A stretch of DNA of 64,000 nucleotides from Hyphomicrobiales bacterium (lineage in GTDB: Bacteria > Pseudomonadota > Alphaproteobacteria > Rhizobiales > Rhizobiaceae), in assembly GCA_900470805.1 (NCBI GenBank), contig UCCA01000018.1, positions 310,001 to 374,000 on the forward strand. The letters are read 5' to 3'. Made by a program: the position numbers and the translations under genes. Position 1 is the stretch's first letter; every line of letters starts with the position of its first letter. Shown here piece after piece: positions 39,945 through 50,846 of this stretch. The notes under the pieces are model-generated. The model was not told the DNA's origin. It searched no databases and saw only the letters and a list, made by a program, of their open reading frames with translations.

Positions 39945-40367
39945 ATGGGCAGTCCCGGCATCGATTTTCCAGGCCTCGGAGTGGGCCTGGTCATTCTGCG
40001 GGACCAGAAGATCCTGCTCTACAAGCGTGTGAAACCACCGGAAGCCGGCCACTGGAGCATCGTGGGCGGCAAGGTCGATCACATGGAGCCGGCCGAAGAG
40101 GCCGCTCGCCGTGAGGCGGAAGAGGAAAGTGGCCTGACGATCGGCCCCATAACACTTCTCAGCCACACCGAAGTCATCAGTGCCACCGACCGGCAGCACT
40201 GGATTTCTCTTCTCTACATTGCGGATGAGTTTGCCGGCGACCCGTCCCTGACCGAACCGGACAAGCTTTCAGATTTCGGCTGGTTCACGCGCAGCGATCT
40301 GCCGCAGCCGCTGTCGGCCTTTGCGCAGACCGCGATCTCGCACCTGACGCCCGAGCAATTCTCTTAA
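39945..40367 (+). CDS. Nudix hydrolase
   Basis: The 140-residue protein has a complete Nudix box (GKVDHMEPAEEAARREAEEE then SGL) fitting GX5EX7REUXEEXGU. It hydrolyses nucleoside-diphosphate derivatives; the target is unknown. It begins four bases after the helicase stop, so is probably cotranscribed, and ends 15 bp from the convergent TfoX-like gene. Confidence 0.93.
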   Translation: MGSPGIDFPGLGVGLVILRDQKILLYKRVKPPEAGHWSIVGGKVDHMEPAEEAARREAEEESGLTIGPITLLSHTEVISATDRQHWISLLYIADEFAGDPSLTEPDKLSDFGWFTRSDLPQPLSAFAQTAISHLTPEQFS

Positions 40368-40382
40368 GATAACTCCGTCGCT

Positions 40383-40700
40383 CTATTCCGCGCGCAGCGC
40401 CGCCTCATAGGCCAGCCGCACCCATTTGGCCATCAGATCCGGATCGTCATAGGCGTCATCCGGGATCGACCAGTAAGGCATCTTCACCGGCTTGCCGCTC
40501 TTGCCGTCATAGGTCCATTGACTGGCGCCGGCATCCGAAAATTCAGGTGAACTCACCTCGTCGGCCTTCAGCAGCATATCACCGCGAAACTCGAGCGCGA
40601 CGATGCGGCCGAGATGATAGATGCCCTTGCCGCCGAACATCCGCTTGACGGTGACCGGCCCGAGGCCCTGAAACATCTCTTCGATTTCAGCCGCGTCCAT
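40383..40700 (-). CDS. TfoX/Sxy N-terminal-domain protein
   Basis: The 105-residue product (MDAAEIEEMFQGLGPVTVKR, then MFGGKGIYHLGRIVALE) is the stand-alone TfoX N-terminal domain. In gammaproteobacteria TfoX promotes competence genes, but rhizobial single-domain versions have no known role. The ATG at 40698-40700 has GAGG close upstream. It lies 14 bp after the flavin reductase gene, probably one transcript. Confidence 0.85.
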   Translation of the reverse strand: MDAAEIEEMFQGLGPVTVKRMFGGKGIYHLGRIVALEFRGDMLLKADEVSSPEFSDAGASQWTYDGKSGKPVKMPYWSIPDDAYDDPDLMAKWVRLAYEAALRAE

Positions 40701-40714
40701 GACCTCGTCCCGCC

Positions 40715-41209
40715 CTAGCGCGTGTGGTGATAATCGCGGTTCATGTAGAACAGCGCCGGCCGCGCCTCGTCGAAACGCACCGCGACCACCTCGCCGAAGA
40801 TGATGTGATGCGTGGTCATTTCCTTGATCTCCGTCACCCGGCAATCGAAGGAGGCCAGCGCGTCCATCAGGATCGGCGCGCCGGTGACCAGCTTGTCGAA
40901 TTTGCCCGTGGAGAAGCGGTCGTCATTCTCCACCTTGGTACGGCCGGAAAAGGCATCGGCAAGCGCCTGGTGATGGGCGCCAAGCGTGTTCAGCGCAAAG
41001 ATACCGCTGCGAAAGAAGATCTCGTTCTTCGGATTGCTGTTGTTCAGGCAAACAAGAACGGTGGCAGGGCTGTCGGAAACCGAGCAGGCAGCGGTGATTG
41101 TCACGCCGCGGCGCTGCTCGCCGACGGATGTGGTCACCAGCTGAACGTGGCCGCCAAAGCGGCTCATCGCATCCCTATAGAGGCTCGGATCGATCGGTTG
41201 CTTGCTCAA
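40715..41209 (-). CDS. Flavin reductase family protein
   Basis: The FMN-binding split-barrel protein contains GVTITAACSVSDSPATVLVC, NSNPKNEIFFRSGIFALNTL and FGEVVAVRF, typical of HpaC/RutF-type NAD(P)H:flavin reductases supplying FMNH2 to monooxygenases. No partner oxygenase is nearby. I place the start at a TTG (41207-41209, reading MSKQPIDPSLYRDAM, 164 residues) because GGAG lies upstream and homology starts here; an ATG at 41257 would give 180 residues. Confidence 0.85.
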   Translation of the reverse strand: MSKQPIDPSLYRDAMSRFGGHVQLVTTSVGEQRRGVTITAACSVSDSPATVLVCLNNSNPKNEIFFRSGIFALNTLGAHHQALADAFSGRTKVENDDRFSTGKFDKLVTGAPILMDALASFDCRVTEIKEMTTHHIIFGEVVAVRFDEARPALFYMNRDYHHTR

Positions 41210-41384
41210 CAAAACTCTACTCCACCCGACGTCGCCGGCATCTCGTTGGATAAGCATTATGACCGTGATGGTTTACCTTTTCTACAAACTCCGGGCGAAA
41301 AGCGTCCGATCCGTGCGTTTTTCTTTGACGATCGGTGCCGGACGGATAAAAGAGCAGGATAAACGGTAGGGGCGTATATCCTTC

Positions 41385-42467
41385 ATGACTATCTCACGTG
41401 GCTTGGGGCTTTTTCCGCTGCTGCTTCTGGCAGCCGGTGAATGCCATGCGGCCGGCGTGACGATCGGCGTCGTTGCGCCGCAGTCGGGCAATTTCGCCCC
41501 CCTCGGCGCCCAGGTTGTTGCCGGAGCCGAAGCGAAGATTCGCCAGGATGGCGATACGATCGTTACCGTCAACGAGCCTTGCGAGGACAACAGCGGCGCT
41601 GCGATCGCGGACGCCCTGATCGCCGCCAAGGTTCAGGTCGCGGTCGGCTTCCTTTGCGCCACCACGCTCGATGGCGCACTTCCAAAACTCAAGGACGCCG
41701 GCATCCCTGCCATCACCGTCTCGGTGCGCTCCCGCATATTGATGGAGGACGCCATCAAGAATGACTGGCCGCTCTTCCGTCTAGCGCCCTCGGATGGCGC
41801 CGAAGCGGCCAAAATCATCGAGGTCATCCTGCACGACTGGGCGTCCAGCCCGATTGCCCTCATCGAAGACGGTACGATCCATGGCCGAGAGCTGACCGAA
41901 GCCGTTCGCAACGCGCTGGAGCAGAACGGCCTGAAACCTGTTTTCACCGACACTTACCGGCCCGGTCAGGAACAGCAGATCGCGCTCGTTCGCCGACTAA
42001 GGAAGGCCGGCGCGACCAAGGTTTTCGTCGGCGGCGACCGCAGCGACGTGTCGATCATCGCCCGTGACGCAGCAGCCGAAAAGATCAAGCTCGACCTGCT
42101 CGGCGGCGACGCCATGCGGGCGGCGGACCAGCCGCTGGCTCTGGCGGACGGCGTCTCGGCGGTTGTCCTGCCCGACGATACGGCCCGCGCCGACGCGTCG
42201 CCTGCGGGCGTCGCCCTTCGCGCCGCAGGGGTCGAGCCGGAAGGCTATGTCCTACCCGCCTATGCAGCCGTCGAAATTGCCATCAAGGCGACCCAGGATG
42301 CCTCGGCGGACGACAGACCCGTCGCCCAGCATCTCGGTGGCACGCCGTTCGATACTGTCATCGGCAGGATCGCCTTCGACGGCGGCCACGAGCTTGCCGA
42401 CAACCCCTACCAGCTGATGCAGTGGCGTTCCGGGGCATTCGTGCCGCCTGGCGCGCCGGCTCAATAA
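41385..42467 (+). CDS. ABC-type branched-chain amino-acid-like substrate-binding protein
   Basis: The 360-residue periplasmic protein has a signal peptide (MTISRGLGLFPLLLLAAGEC region, cleavage near CHA-AGV) and the type I periplasmic-binding fold of LivJ-like proteins (TIGVVAPQSGNFAPLGAQVV, and DTYRPGQEQQIALVRRL). No permease or ATPase genes adjoin, so it is an orphan binding protein or works with transporters elsewhere. Confidence 0.86.
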   Translation: MTISRGLGLFPLLLLAAGECHAAGVTIGVVAPQSGNFAPLGAQVVAGAEAKIRQDGDTIVTVNEPCEDNSGAAIADALIAAKVQVAVGFLCATTLDGALPKLKDAGIPAITVSVRSRILMEDAIKNDWPLFRLAPSDGAEAAKIIEVILHDWASSPIALIEDGTIHGRELTEAVRNALEQNGLKPVFTDTYRPGQEQQIALVRRLRKAGATKVFVGGDRSDVSIIARDAAAEKIKLDLLGGDAMRAADQPLALADGVSAVVLPDDTARADASPAGVALRAAGVEPEGYVLPAYAAVEIAIKATQDASADDRPVAQHLGGTPFDTVIGRIAFDGGHELADNPYQLMQWRSGAFVPPGAPAQ

Positions 42468-42518
42468 CGCCTGCCCGGTCACGCGACTTCACAGGCGACT
42501 TCAACGGAGAGAGAGACA

Positions 42519-43196
42519 ATGACCCAGCCCATCCGCATCGCACCATCCGTCTTGGCAGCCGACTTCGCTAAGCTTGGCCAGGAAGTGCGCGATGTGACGG
42601 CGGCCGGCGCCGACTGGATCCACCTCGATGTCATGGACGGTCACTTCGTCCCGAACATCTCCTTCGGCCCCGATGTCATCAAGTCGCTGCGATCCTATAC
42701 CGACGCCACCTTCGATTGCCATCTGATGATCGCGCCTGTCGACGACTATCTCGAAGCCTTTGCCAAGGCCGGTTGCGACCGCATCACGATCCATGCCGAA
42801 GCCGGCCCGCATCTTCACCGCTCGTTGCAGACTGTCCGCAATCTCGGCAAGAAGGTCGGCGTCACGCTCAATCCGGCAACACCGCTTTCCGTCTTCGAAA
42901 ATGTCCTCGACGATATCGACCTGATCCTGATCATGTCGGTCAATCCGGGCTTCGGCGGCCAGAAATTCATTCCCTCCATGGCCGACAAGATCGCCGCCGC
43001 CAGGTCACTGATCGGTGACCGGCCGATCGATCTGGAAGTCGATGGTGGTGTCACCATCGAAACCGCACCTGTTATCGGCAAGGCCGGCGCCAACGTGCTG
43101 GTCGCGGGCTCCGCCATCTTCAAGGGCGGCTCGGTGGAAGCCTACAAGTCGGCGATCTCGGCCCTGCGCAGCGCCGCCGAAGGCCAGTCCAAGTAA
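42519..43196 (+). CDS. rpe: Ribulose-phosphate 3-epimerase
   Basis: Interconverts ribulose-5-phosphate and xylulose-5-phosphate. The 225-residue TIM barrel has [13 protein letters not shown] at the N-terminus, [16 protein letters not shown] near 35, the metal/active-site segment [13 protein letters not shown] and [10 protein letters not shown] near 175. GGAGAGAGAG precedes the ATG. It heads an rpe-membrane protein-purB run. Confidence 0.97.
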   Translation: MTQPIRIAPSVLAADFAKLGQEVRDVTAAGADWIHLDVMDGHFVPNISFGPDVIKSLRSYTDATFDCHLMIAPVDDYLEAFAKAGCDRITIHAEAGPHLHRSLQTVRNLGKKVGVTLNPATPLSVFENVLDDIDLILIMSVNPGFGGQKFIPSMADKIAAARSLIGDRPIDLEVDGGVTIETAPVIGKAGANVLVAGSAIFKGGSVEAYKSAISALRSAAEGQSK

Positions 43197-43218
43197 TGCC
43201 AATCGCAGTGCGTTGCTG

Positions 43219-43707
43219 ATGCGGGAACGGCTGAAGGCGGCCTATCCGCCCCACCCCGACCTCATCGTTGGCGCGCTTCTCTGGGGCGTGCAGATGCTGG
43301 TCTCGGCCATGTTGGCGCTCTACATGCGCAATCGCATGGAGACCAGCCATGCCGCTGAACTCGCCATCCTCTTTTTCGCCGGCGGCCTGCTTTCCTGGCC
43401 GTTCATGCTGCCGCTCGGCCGCTACTTCGCACACCAGCGCCGGATCGAAACCCGGTTTGCCGCCTTCTTCGTGGCGCTGTCAGCAGGCACCATCCTGATG
43501 ACGGCTTTCCTGTTCGCGATGGACTACCGCGTATTCTATTCGCGATGGCATGCCTCCCCCGGCTCGACCATCTGGCTTTTCCAGTTCATTTTCACCGGCG
43601 CAAGCTCGGTCTACCAGTTTGCCGTCCTCGGTTTGCGGATGTACTTTCCGCTTGGTCTCATTTGCCTACTCGCCACCAGTTTCGCGCTTGCCAAACGCAT
43701 GCGTTGA
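43219..43707 (+). CDS. Four-helix membrane protein of unknown function
   Basis: The 162-residue protein has about four membrane helices (LIVGALLWGVQMLVSAMLAL, ELAILFFAGGLLSWPFMLPL, FFVALSAGTILMTAFLFAMD, and a C-terminal FPLGLICLLATSFALA). No domain is recognised. It lies between rpe and purB on the same strand. There is no strong ribosome site; an in-frame TTG two codons upstream is possible. Confidence 0.75.
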   Translation: MRERLKAAYPPHPDLIVGALLWGVQMLVSAMLALYMRNRMETSHAAELAILFFAGGLLSWPFMLPLGRYFAHQRRIETRFAAFFVALSAGTILMTAFLFAMDYRVFYSRWHASPGSTIWLFQFIFTGASSVYQFAVLGLRMYFPLGLICLLATSFALAKRMR

Positions 43708-43769
43708 GATTGCCGCGCGTCTTTGCTACACGGGCGCAAACATTCCTTTTAGAACGAAAGCAGGAAGCC

Positions 43770-45077
<1,308 letters not shown>

Positions 45078-45099
45078 TCGGTCCGTTTGTCGATTGGTA

Positions 45100-45600
45100 T
45101 CAAGTCTTGGACGGCGCCCTTCGCGGCGCCGTTTTCCGTTTGTCTTTCTGCGCCTTCGCATCCCCGATTTTCTGTCGCACGGCGGCGGCTGTCTTGCCGG
45201 ACTTCGGCGCGGCTGGAGCTGCTGCCTTCTTCTCCGGCTTGCCGGCACCGGCCGCCTTGGCCACCAAGCGGTCCAGATGCTTCAAGTCCTCTTCGTCGAG
45301 GTTCTCGATGCCGATGAACTTGTTTTCGGCATGGCTGGTGAGGATGAGTTCGTCGAGCTTGGCCTGTATCGCCCGCGTATCGCGGGCCTGAGCGTTCTGC
45401 AGCACGAACACCATCAGGAAGGTGATGATCGTCGTGCCGGTGTTGATCACAAGCTGCCATGTCTCGGAATAGTCGAATACCGGCCCGCTTGCCGCCCAGA
45501 CCACGACAAGCACGAACGCAGCCACGAAGGCCGCAGGCTTGCCCGCCCATTCCGACGCGGTGGTCGCAAAACGGGTGAATATATGCTCGGTATTCGCCAT
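45100..45600 (-). CDS. Low-affinity iron permease family protein
   Basis: The 166-residue protein has two membrane helices (KPAAFVAAFVLVVVWAASGP and TWQLVINTGTTIITFLMVFV), the conserved VLQNAQARDTRAIQAKLDEL and a C-terminal Ala/Lys-rich low-complexity tail from about residue 120. The family name comes from fungal Fet4-like similarity; transport by bacterial members is unproven. GGGAGG precedes the ATG. Its last codons overlap the purB terminator on the opposite strand. Confidence 0.87.
   Translation of the reverse strand: MANTEHIFTRFATTASEWAGKPAAFVAAFVLVVVWAASGPVFDYSETWQLVINTGTTIITFLMVFVLQNAQARDTRAIQAKLDELILTSHAENKFIGIENLDEEDLKHLDRLVAKAAGAGKPEKKAAAPAAPKSGKTAAAVRQKIGDAKAQKDKRKTAPRRAPSKT
45111..45136 (+). 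terminator. purB terminator, inside the 3' end of the convergent gene
   Basis: ACGGCGCC (45111-45118) and GGCGCCGT (45125-45132) arms followed by TTTT. The same DNA encodes the basic C-terminus of the opposite gene. Confidence 0.75.
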
Positions 45601-45672
45601 GGTTGCCTCCCTCAAAGCCTGATCCAGTCAAACTCCGCGTGGGGCATTGTGTTCCGTGGCCTGGGAGCCGTC

Positions 45673-46476
45673 TCAGACGATTGGTGGCGCCACCAGCTTG
45701 CGGTAGAGATGCCACGTCGAATGGCCGAGGATCGGAATGGCAAGCGCCAGCCCGACGAACAGCGGAATAGTGCCAATCGCCAGCGACACCGCGACCATCA
45801 GGCCCCAGCAGAATACCGGCACCGGATTGGCGATCGTCGCCCGCAGCGACGTCTCCATCGCCGCAGCAAGACCGATGTCGCGGTCGAGCAGGATCGGAAA
45901 GGTCACCACTGTTGTGGCCAGCACGATAACTGCAAAGCCGAAGCCGATCAGGTTGCCCCACAGGATGAGCTGCATGCCTTCGGGCGTGCCGAAGACCTCG
46001 GACGAAAAGGCCGAGATCGTTCGCGGAAACACGTCGCCGAACACGTTGGCGTAGAGCGTCTGCGCCGCCACCAGCCACACCACGAAGAAGGCGAACAACA
46101 TCAGGCCACCGGTGACGATGGAGGGAAAGGCCGGCGACCGCGTCACCTCGAATGCATGTCGCCAAGACGTATCCATGCCCGCCTCGCGACGGCGGCTGAT
46201 TTCATAGAGACCGATAGCCGCGATCGGGCCGATCAGGGCGAAGCCCGACATCAGCGGAAAGATGACTGGCAACAGATTGGCGCTCGACGTCGCCACGGCA
46301 AGAACGATGCCGGCGATCGGATACATCAGACACAGGAACACGTAGTGCGACGGCTTCTCCCGGAAATCGGCGATACCGAGCCGCAAGGCGTCGAACACAT
46401 CGGCAATGCTTATTCTGTTGATGACCGGACGCGCATAGACATCGCTCGCACCGGACATGACGTGAAATGCCGTCAT
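45673..46476 (-). CDS. DUF2189 membrane protein
   Basis: The 267-residue protein has about six membrane helices and the DUF2189 pattern: ISIADVFDALRLGIADF near residue 22 and FPLMSGFALIGPIAAIGLYE near 75. Function unknown; the family is common in Rhizobiales. It stands between the iron permease-like gene and a divergent hydrolase gene. Confidence 0.87.
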   Translation of the reverse strand: MTAFHVMSGASDVYARPVINRISIADVFDALRLGIADFREKPSHYVFLCLMYPIAGIVLAVATSSANLLPVIFPLMSGFALIGPIAAIGLYEISRRREAGMDTSWRHAFEVTRSPAFPSIVTGGLMLFAFFVVWLVAAQTLYANVFGDVFPRTISAFSSEVFGTPEGMQLILWGNLIGFGFAVIVLATTVVTFPILLDRDIGLAAAMETSLRATIANPVPVFCWGLMVAVSLAIGTIPLFVGLALAIPILGHSTWHLYRKLVAPPIV

Positions 46477-46645
46477 GGCTTTCTCCTCCTCTGACAGGCA
46501 GGCTCAACCAGGCAGGCCAGTGGCGAAAGCATCGGCGACGCCGACAAAGATCGCGACCGGCAACCTCTTGAATGTAACAAAAAACAGCGCTTCTGTCGCG
46601 CTTTCCCTTGACAACAGGCGCAAGCTTTCTCACATCGGCGACACC

Positions 46646-47200
46646 ATGAAAGCTTCAGACGCCGATATCCTCATCATCCCCGGTTACACCAATTCCGGCC
46701 CCGATCACTGGCAGAGCCGCTGGGAAGCCAAGCTCAGCACGGCGCGCCGCGTCGAACAGGCCGAGTGGTCCAAGCCTGTACGCGACGACTGGGCGGACAG
46801 GATCGCCGAAGAGGTGAACGCTTCGTCACGCCCGGTGGTGCTGGTTGCCCACTCGCTCGGCGTTCCCTCGGTGTTGCATGCGATCCCGAAATTCCGCAAG
46901 CCCGTCGCCGGCGCGTTCCTGGTGGCGCCGCCGGATGTGGCCAACCCGGATATCCGTCCGAAGCATCTGATGACCTTCGGGCCCTACCCTCGCGACCCCC
47001 TGCCCTTCCCGGCCATCACGGTCGCCAGCCGCAATGATCCGTTCGGCACATACGAACACGCCGACGATATAGCGGCAAGCTGGGGCTCGCTTCTGGTCGA
47101 TGCGGGCGAATCGGGCCATATCAATGCGGATTCGGGTCACGGCCCATGGCCGGAAGGCACAATGGTGTTTGCGCAATTCCTCAGTCGCCTGAAGCCCTGA
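46646..47200 (+). CDS. RBBP9/YdeN-family serine hydrolase
   Basis: The 184-residue protein has the RBBP9 pattern: IIPGYTNSGPDHWQSRWE near residues 10-27, nucleophile elbow VAHSLGVPSV near 72, an aspartate in SRNDPFGTYE and the histidine in SGHINADSGHGPWPEG. Activity is inferred from the family. There is no clear ribosome site before the ATG at 46646. Confidence 0.87.
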   Translation: MKASDADILIIPGYTNSGPDHWQSRWEAKLSTARRVEQAEWSKPVRDDWADRIAEEVNASSRPVVLVAHSLGVPSVLHAIPKFRKPVAGAFLVAPPDVANPDIRPKHLMTFGPYPRDPLPFPAITVASRNDPFGTYEHADDIAASWGSLLVDAGESGHINADSGHGPWPEGTMVFAQFLSRLKP

Positions 47201-47511
47201 CGTCGTTCCGCGGCTGGCCGTTGCCTAGCCGCGTCGCCGGCATCAGTCGCCTTCGCCGCGAACCAGAAAAACGCTGGCCAGACCCGCCAGAACGATGCAC
47301 TGCATGATGAACATAGGCCAATCCTGAGCCATGGCTGTCCCTCCATGCTGCCTATATAGGGCGCGGAACGCGCTAAGCCCTCTATTCTTTTAGGGAGCAG
47401 CTGTTGTTGCAAATGACATGATCGCGAGGACTGGACACACCGCGATGATTGCTCTGTTATTAATGGCTAATTAATTCAATAAAAGCACATTGATACACGC
47501 CAGACGAGCGA
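47201..47511. other. Gap holding the microprotein and the upstream region of the PAS-GGDEF-EAL gene
   Basis: Apart from the 29-codon minus-strand gene, the right part (47400-47511) is A/T-rich (TAATGGCTAATTAATTCAAT) and probably carries the promoter of the sensor gene. Confidence 0.5.
47243..47332 (-). CDS. 29-residue single-helix membrane microprotein
   Basis: An ATG at 47330-47332 with a strong GGAGGG ribosome site opens a 29-codon frame reading MAQDWPMFIMQCIVLAGLAS, then VFLVRGEGD and TGA. The central hydrophobic stretch is long enough for one membrane helix, with a charged C-terminus. It lies alone in a 311-bp gap between convergent/divergent neighbours. The ribosome site and composition make it a credible small gene, but no homologue is known to me. 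Confidence 0.55.
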   Translation of the reverse strand: MAQDWPMFIMQCIVLAGLASVFLVRGEGD

Positions 47512-49815
47512 GTGCGAGCATTGAACCAAAAGAGCCCCGATCAACCATCCGGTTCGAGCAGCGACGGCACCACCGTGTCGCCCGGGAACACGGCTGATCG
47601 CGAACTTTTGGGTCTCGTCGAACGGGAAAGCCGGTGGAACTACGCGCTGGTCGGCTCGGGACTCGGCGTTTGGGATCACAATCTCAGCCTCGGTACACGG
47701 TATTACTCCGACACCTGGAAGACCATGCGCGGCATGGCTGCCGACGAAGAGGCCGATGGCGACTACGACACCTGGATCGCATTGATCCATCCTGACGACC
47801 GGGAATTCGTGGTCCAGGCTATCGACCGCCAGAATGCCGGCGACCAGAACTACCAGATCTTCCAGTATCGCGAACGACACAGGCTCGGTCACTGGATATG
47901 GATCGAATGCCGCGGCGCCTGTGTCGAATGGGACGCGCATGGAAGGCCATTGCGCCTTGTCGGCACCGATACCGACATCACCGCTCGCAAGGAGGCGGAG
48001 GAGCGGCTGGCGCACATGTCCCGACGCCTAGATCTTGCGCTCGATATCTCCGGTATCGGCGTGTTCGAAGCCGACCTCGATACCGGTACCGTCGAATGGG
48101 ATGCCCGCCTTCTGGCAATCTACGGCATCAAGGATGCCGCCACCGCCGCCATAACCGACGCCTGGACGGAAAGCCTGCACCCAGACGACAGGGATCGCGT
48201 GACGGCGACAGTCGCCGAGAATATCGCACGTGAGGGCGGTTTCCAGCAGGAGTTCAGGATTATCCGCGGCGATGGCGCAGAGCGCGTTATCAAGGCAAAG
48301 ACGGCTTTCTTTATCGACGGCAATGGCCATCGCAAGCTGATCGGCGCCAACTGGGACGTGACCGAGGAGGTCATGCTGAACGCCGAGCTGAAGCGCTCCA
48401 AGACCCTTGCCGAGGCGCGCAACATCGAACTGGAGACCGCGAGAGAAAGCATTGAACATCTCGCTCTGCACGACTTCCTCACGGGCCTGCCGAACCGGCG
48501 ATATCTCGACCGGAAGCTGGAAGAGCTGTCTGCCAGATCGGACAAGACCGAGCAGTCGCTCGCCGTGCTGCACATCGACCTCGACCGCTTCAAGCAGATC
48601 AACGACACGCTCGGCCACCGGGCCGGCGACGCGATGCTGAAGCATGCCGCGGCTATCCTGAGCGAAAACGTGCGCCCCGGGGATTTCGTCGCCCGCATCG
48701 GCGGCGACGAGTTCGTCATACTGTGCAGCGACGACATCACCGCCAAGAAGATCTCGAACCTTGCGGAACGCATCATCAAGGCGCTTGGCCGGCCGATCCG
48801 CTACGAACACCACGACTGCCGCTTCGGCGCCAGCGTCGGCATTGCAAGCGACAGCGGACCGATGCTGGATGGCAAGCAGTTGCTGCTCAATGCCGACATT
48901 GCCCTCTACCGCGCCAAGGGCGGCGGCAGGAACCGCCACGAGTTCTTCTCCACCGATGCCCGTCGCAAGGTCATCGCCAGCAAACGATTGGCCGACGATA
49001 TTCTGGTTGGCCTTGAACGCCGCGAATTCGTTCCTTTCTATCAGCCGCAATTCGACGCCCGTACGCTTGATGTGACCGGCGTCGAGACGCTGGCGCGCTG
49101 GCAGCATCGCGAGCAGGGTCTGCTGACGCCCGACCGCTTTCTCACCATCGCCGAAGATATCAACGTCGTTGCCTCAATCGACGGTCTCATGCTCGAACAA
49201 GCGCTCGTCGATCGCGCCAAGTGGGAGAGCGAGGGCGTATTCATTCCCAAGATCGCCGTCAATGTCTCCGCCCGGAGACTTGACGATCCGAACCTCGGAA
49301 AAAAGCTGAAGGCGCTGAAGATCGCTCCCGGCACCATCGCCTTCGAACTGCTGGAATCGATATCGCTCGATGATTGCGACGATGCCGTGATCACCAACCT
49401 CAGACAGTTCAGGCGCCTGGGTATCGATATCGAGATCGATGATTTCGGCACCGGCCATGCGTCGATCGTCAGCTTGCTGAAGCTCAGCCCGAAGACGCTG
49501 AAGATCGACCGCGAGTTGATCCGACTGCTGCCCAGCTCGGCCGAACAGCGCAAGCTCGTCCGCTCGATCATCGACATCGGCCGATCGCTGAACATTCTGG
49601 TCACCGCCGAGGGCGTGGAAACCATGGAGCATGCCCGCATCTTGGGTGATCTCGGCTGCGACGTACTGCAAGGCTATGCCCTTGCCCGCCCGATGCCCGC
49701 TCTGCAGATCCCATCCTTCATTCGCGCTGCCGGTTGGCGCTTGGCTGCCATCCCCTCGCGTGCCGGACACGCAGCCGCCTCGCGCCCTGCAATCAAGGGT
49801 TCGGCCTCCAAATAA
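47512..49815 (+). CDS. PAS-PAS-GGDEF-EAL cyclic-di-GMP sensor
   Basis: The 767-residue soluble protein has two PAS domains (about residues 40-165 and 175-290, each with PAC-type ends such as LVGTDTDITARKEAEERL), a coiled linker, a GGDEF domain (LHDFLTGLPNRRYLDRKL) and an EAL domain. The cyclase loop RIGGDEF lies near residue 395 and the inhibitory site RPGD precedes it. In the EAL domain the motif is ETL, but the catalytic set remains: VNVSARRL, ELLES, DDFGTGHAS, LKIDREL, AEGVET. Both activities are thus possible. The start is GTG at 47512 (or TTG 47521). Confidence 0.93.
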   Translation: MRALNQKSPDQPSGSSSDGTTVSPGNTADRELLGLVERESRWNYALVGSGLGVWDHNLSLGTRYYSDTWKTMRGMAADEEADGDYDTWIALIHPDDREFVVQAIDRQNAGDQNYQIFQYRERHRLGHWIWIECRGACVEWDAHGRPLRLVGTDTDITARKEAEERLAHMSRRLDLALDISGIGVFEADLDTGTVEWDARLLAIYGIKDAATAAITDAWTESLHPDDRDRVTATVAENIAREGGFQQEFRIIRGDGAERVIKAKTAFFIDGNGHRKLIGANWDVTEEVMLNAELKRSKTLAEARNIELETARESIEHLALHDFLTGLPNRRYLDRKLEELSARSDKTEQSLAVLHIDLDRFKQINDTLGHRAGDAMLKHAAAILSENVRPGDFVARIGGDEFVILCSDDITAKKISNLAERIIKALGRPIRYEHHDCRFGASVGIASDSGPMLDGKQLLLNADIALYRAKGGGRNRHEFFSTDARRKVIASKRLADDILVGLERREFVPFYQPQFDARTLDVTGVETLARWQHREQGLLTPDRFLTIAEDINVVASIDGLMLEQALVDRAKWESEGVFIPKIAVNVSARRLDDPNLGKKLKALKIAPGTIAFELLESISLDDCDDAVITNLRQFRRLGIDIEIDDFGTGHASIVSLLKLSPKTLKIDRELIRLLPSSAEQRKLVRSIIDIGRSLNILVTAEGVETMEHARILGDLGCDVLQGYALARPMPALQIPSFIRAAGWRLAAIPSRAGHAAASRPAIKGSASK

Positions 49816-50045
49816 ACCCATGCAAAACCACGGCTCGCAGCGCCAATCGTATCGCCTCGTCTGAAAAACCTGTAAACTGCCAATGAAGAACCTTCGATTC
49901 TCATGAGCGGCGCTCCGGTTGACCGGAATCCGGGGAAGGAGTGACAGGCGGATTGTGAAACCCTCGCTTTTCCTTTATGGGGACGCCACGAGATCGATCC
50001 ACTCGCGCTAATCCCAAGAGCGCCAACGACAAGAGAACAATCGCA

Positions 50046-50810
50046 ATGAACCGTCGCCGCCGTATTTACGAGGGCAAGGCCAAGATTCTGTATGAGGGAC
50101 CCGAGCCAGGCACGCTGATCCAGTTCTTCAAGGACGATGCCACCGCCTTCAACAAGAAGAAGCACGAAGTCATCGATGGCAAGGGCGTTCTGAACAACCG
50201 CATTTGCGAGTTCATCTTCAACCATCTGAACAAGATCGGCATCCCCACGCACTTCATCCGCCGCCTCAACATGCGCGAGCAGTTGATCCGCGAAGTCGAG
50301 ATGATCCCGCTCGAGATCGTCGTGCGCAACGTTGCCGCCGGCTCGCTGGCCAAGCGCCTCGGCATCGAGGAAGGCGTGGTCCTACCGCGTTCGATCATCG
50401 AGTTCTACTACAAATCGGACGCGCTCGAAGACCCAATGGTCTCCGAAGAGCACATCACCGCCTTCGGTTGGGCCAACCCGGCCGAGCTCGACGACATCAT
50501 GGCGCTGGCGATCCGCGTCAACGACTTCATGACCGGTCTGTTCCTCGGCGTCGGCATCCAGCTCGTCGACTTCAAGATCGAATGCGGCCGCCTCTACGAA
50601 GGCGACATGATGCGCATCATCCTCGCCGACGAGATCTCGCCCGACAGCTGCCGTCTCTGGGATATCGACACCCAGGAAAAGATGGACAAGGATCGTTTCC
50701 GTCGCGATCTCGGCGGGCTTCTCGAAGCCTACTCGGAAGTGGCGCGCCGCCTCGGCATCATCAACGAGAACGAGCCAGTGCGCGGCACCGGTCCTGTTCT
50801 TGTCAAGTAA
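50046..50810 (+). CDS. purC: SAICAR synthetase
   Basis: Condenses CAIR with aspartate in purine synthesis. The 254-residue protein starts [20 protein letters not shown] and has [31 protein letters not shown] and the signature [10 protein letters not shown] near residue 176, plus [14 protein letters not shown] weak AAGAGAA precedes the ATG at 50046. It heads purC-purS-(small ORF)-purQ. Confidence 0.97.
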   Translation: MNRRRRIYEGKAKILYEGPEPGTLIQFFKDDATAFNKKKHEVIDGKGVLNNRICEFIFNHLNKIGIPTHFIRRLNMREQLIREVEMIPLEIVVRNVAAGSLAKRLGIEEGVVLPRSIIEFYYKSDALEDPMVSEEHITAFGWANPAELDDIMALAIRVNDFMTGLFLGVGIQLVDFKIECGRLYEGDMMRIILADEISPDSCRLWDIDTQEKMDKDRFRRDLGGLLEAYSEVARRLGIINENEPVRGTGPVLVK

Positions 50811-50846
50811 CCAACATATTCGGCTAAGAAAGACAGGGAAGACAAA

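Noticed and set aside
40701..40844. Longer TfoX-like protein
   Set aside because: The extra residues are out-of-frame flavin reductase sequence; GAGG and the family start support 40700.
47512..49815. Loss of phosphodiesterase activity because EAL reads ETL
   Set aside because: The catalytic glutamate of the motif and all other metal and catalytic residues are present; ETL variants can be active, so inactivity cannot be claimed.
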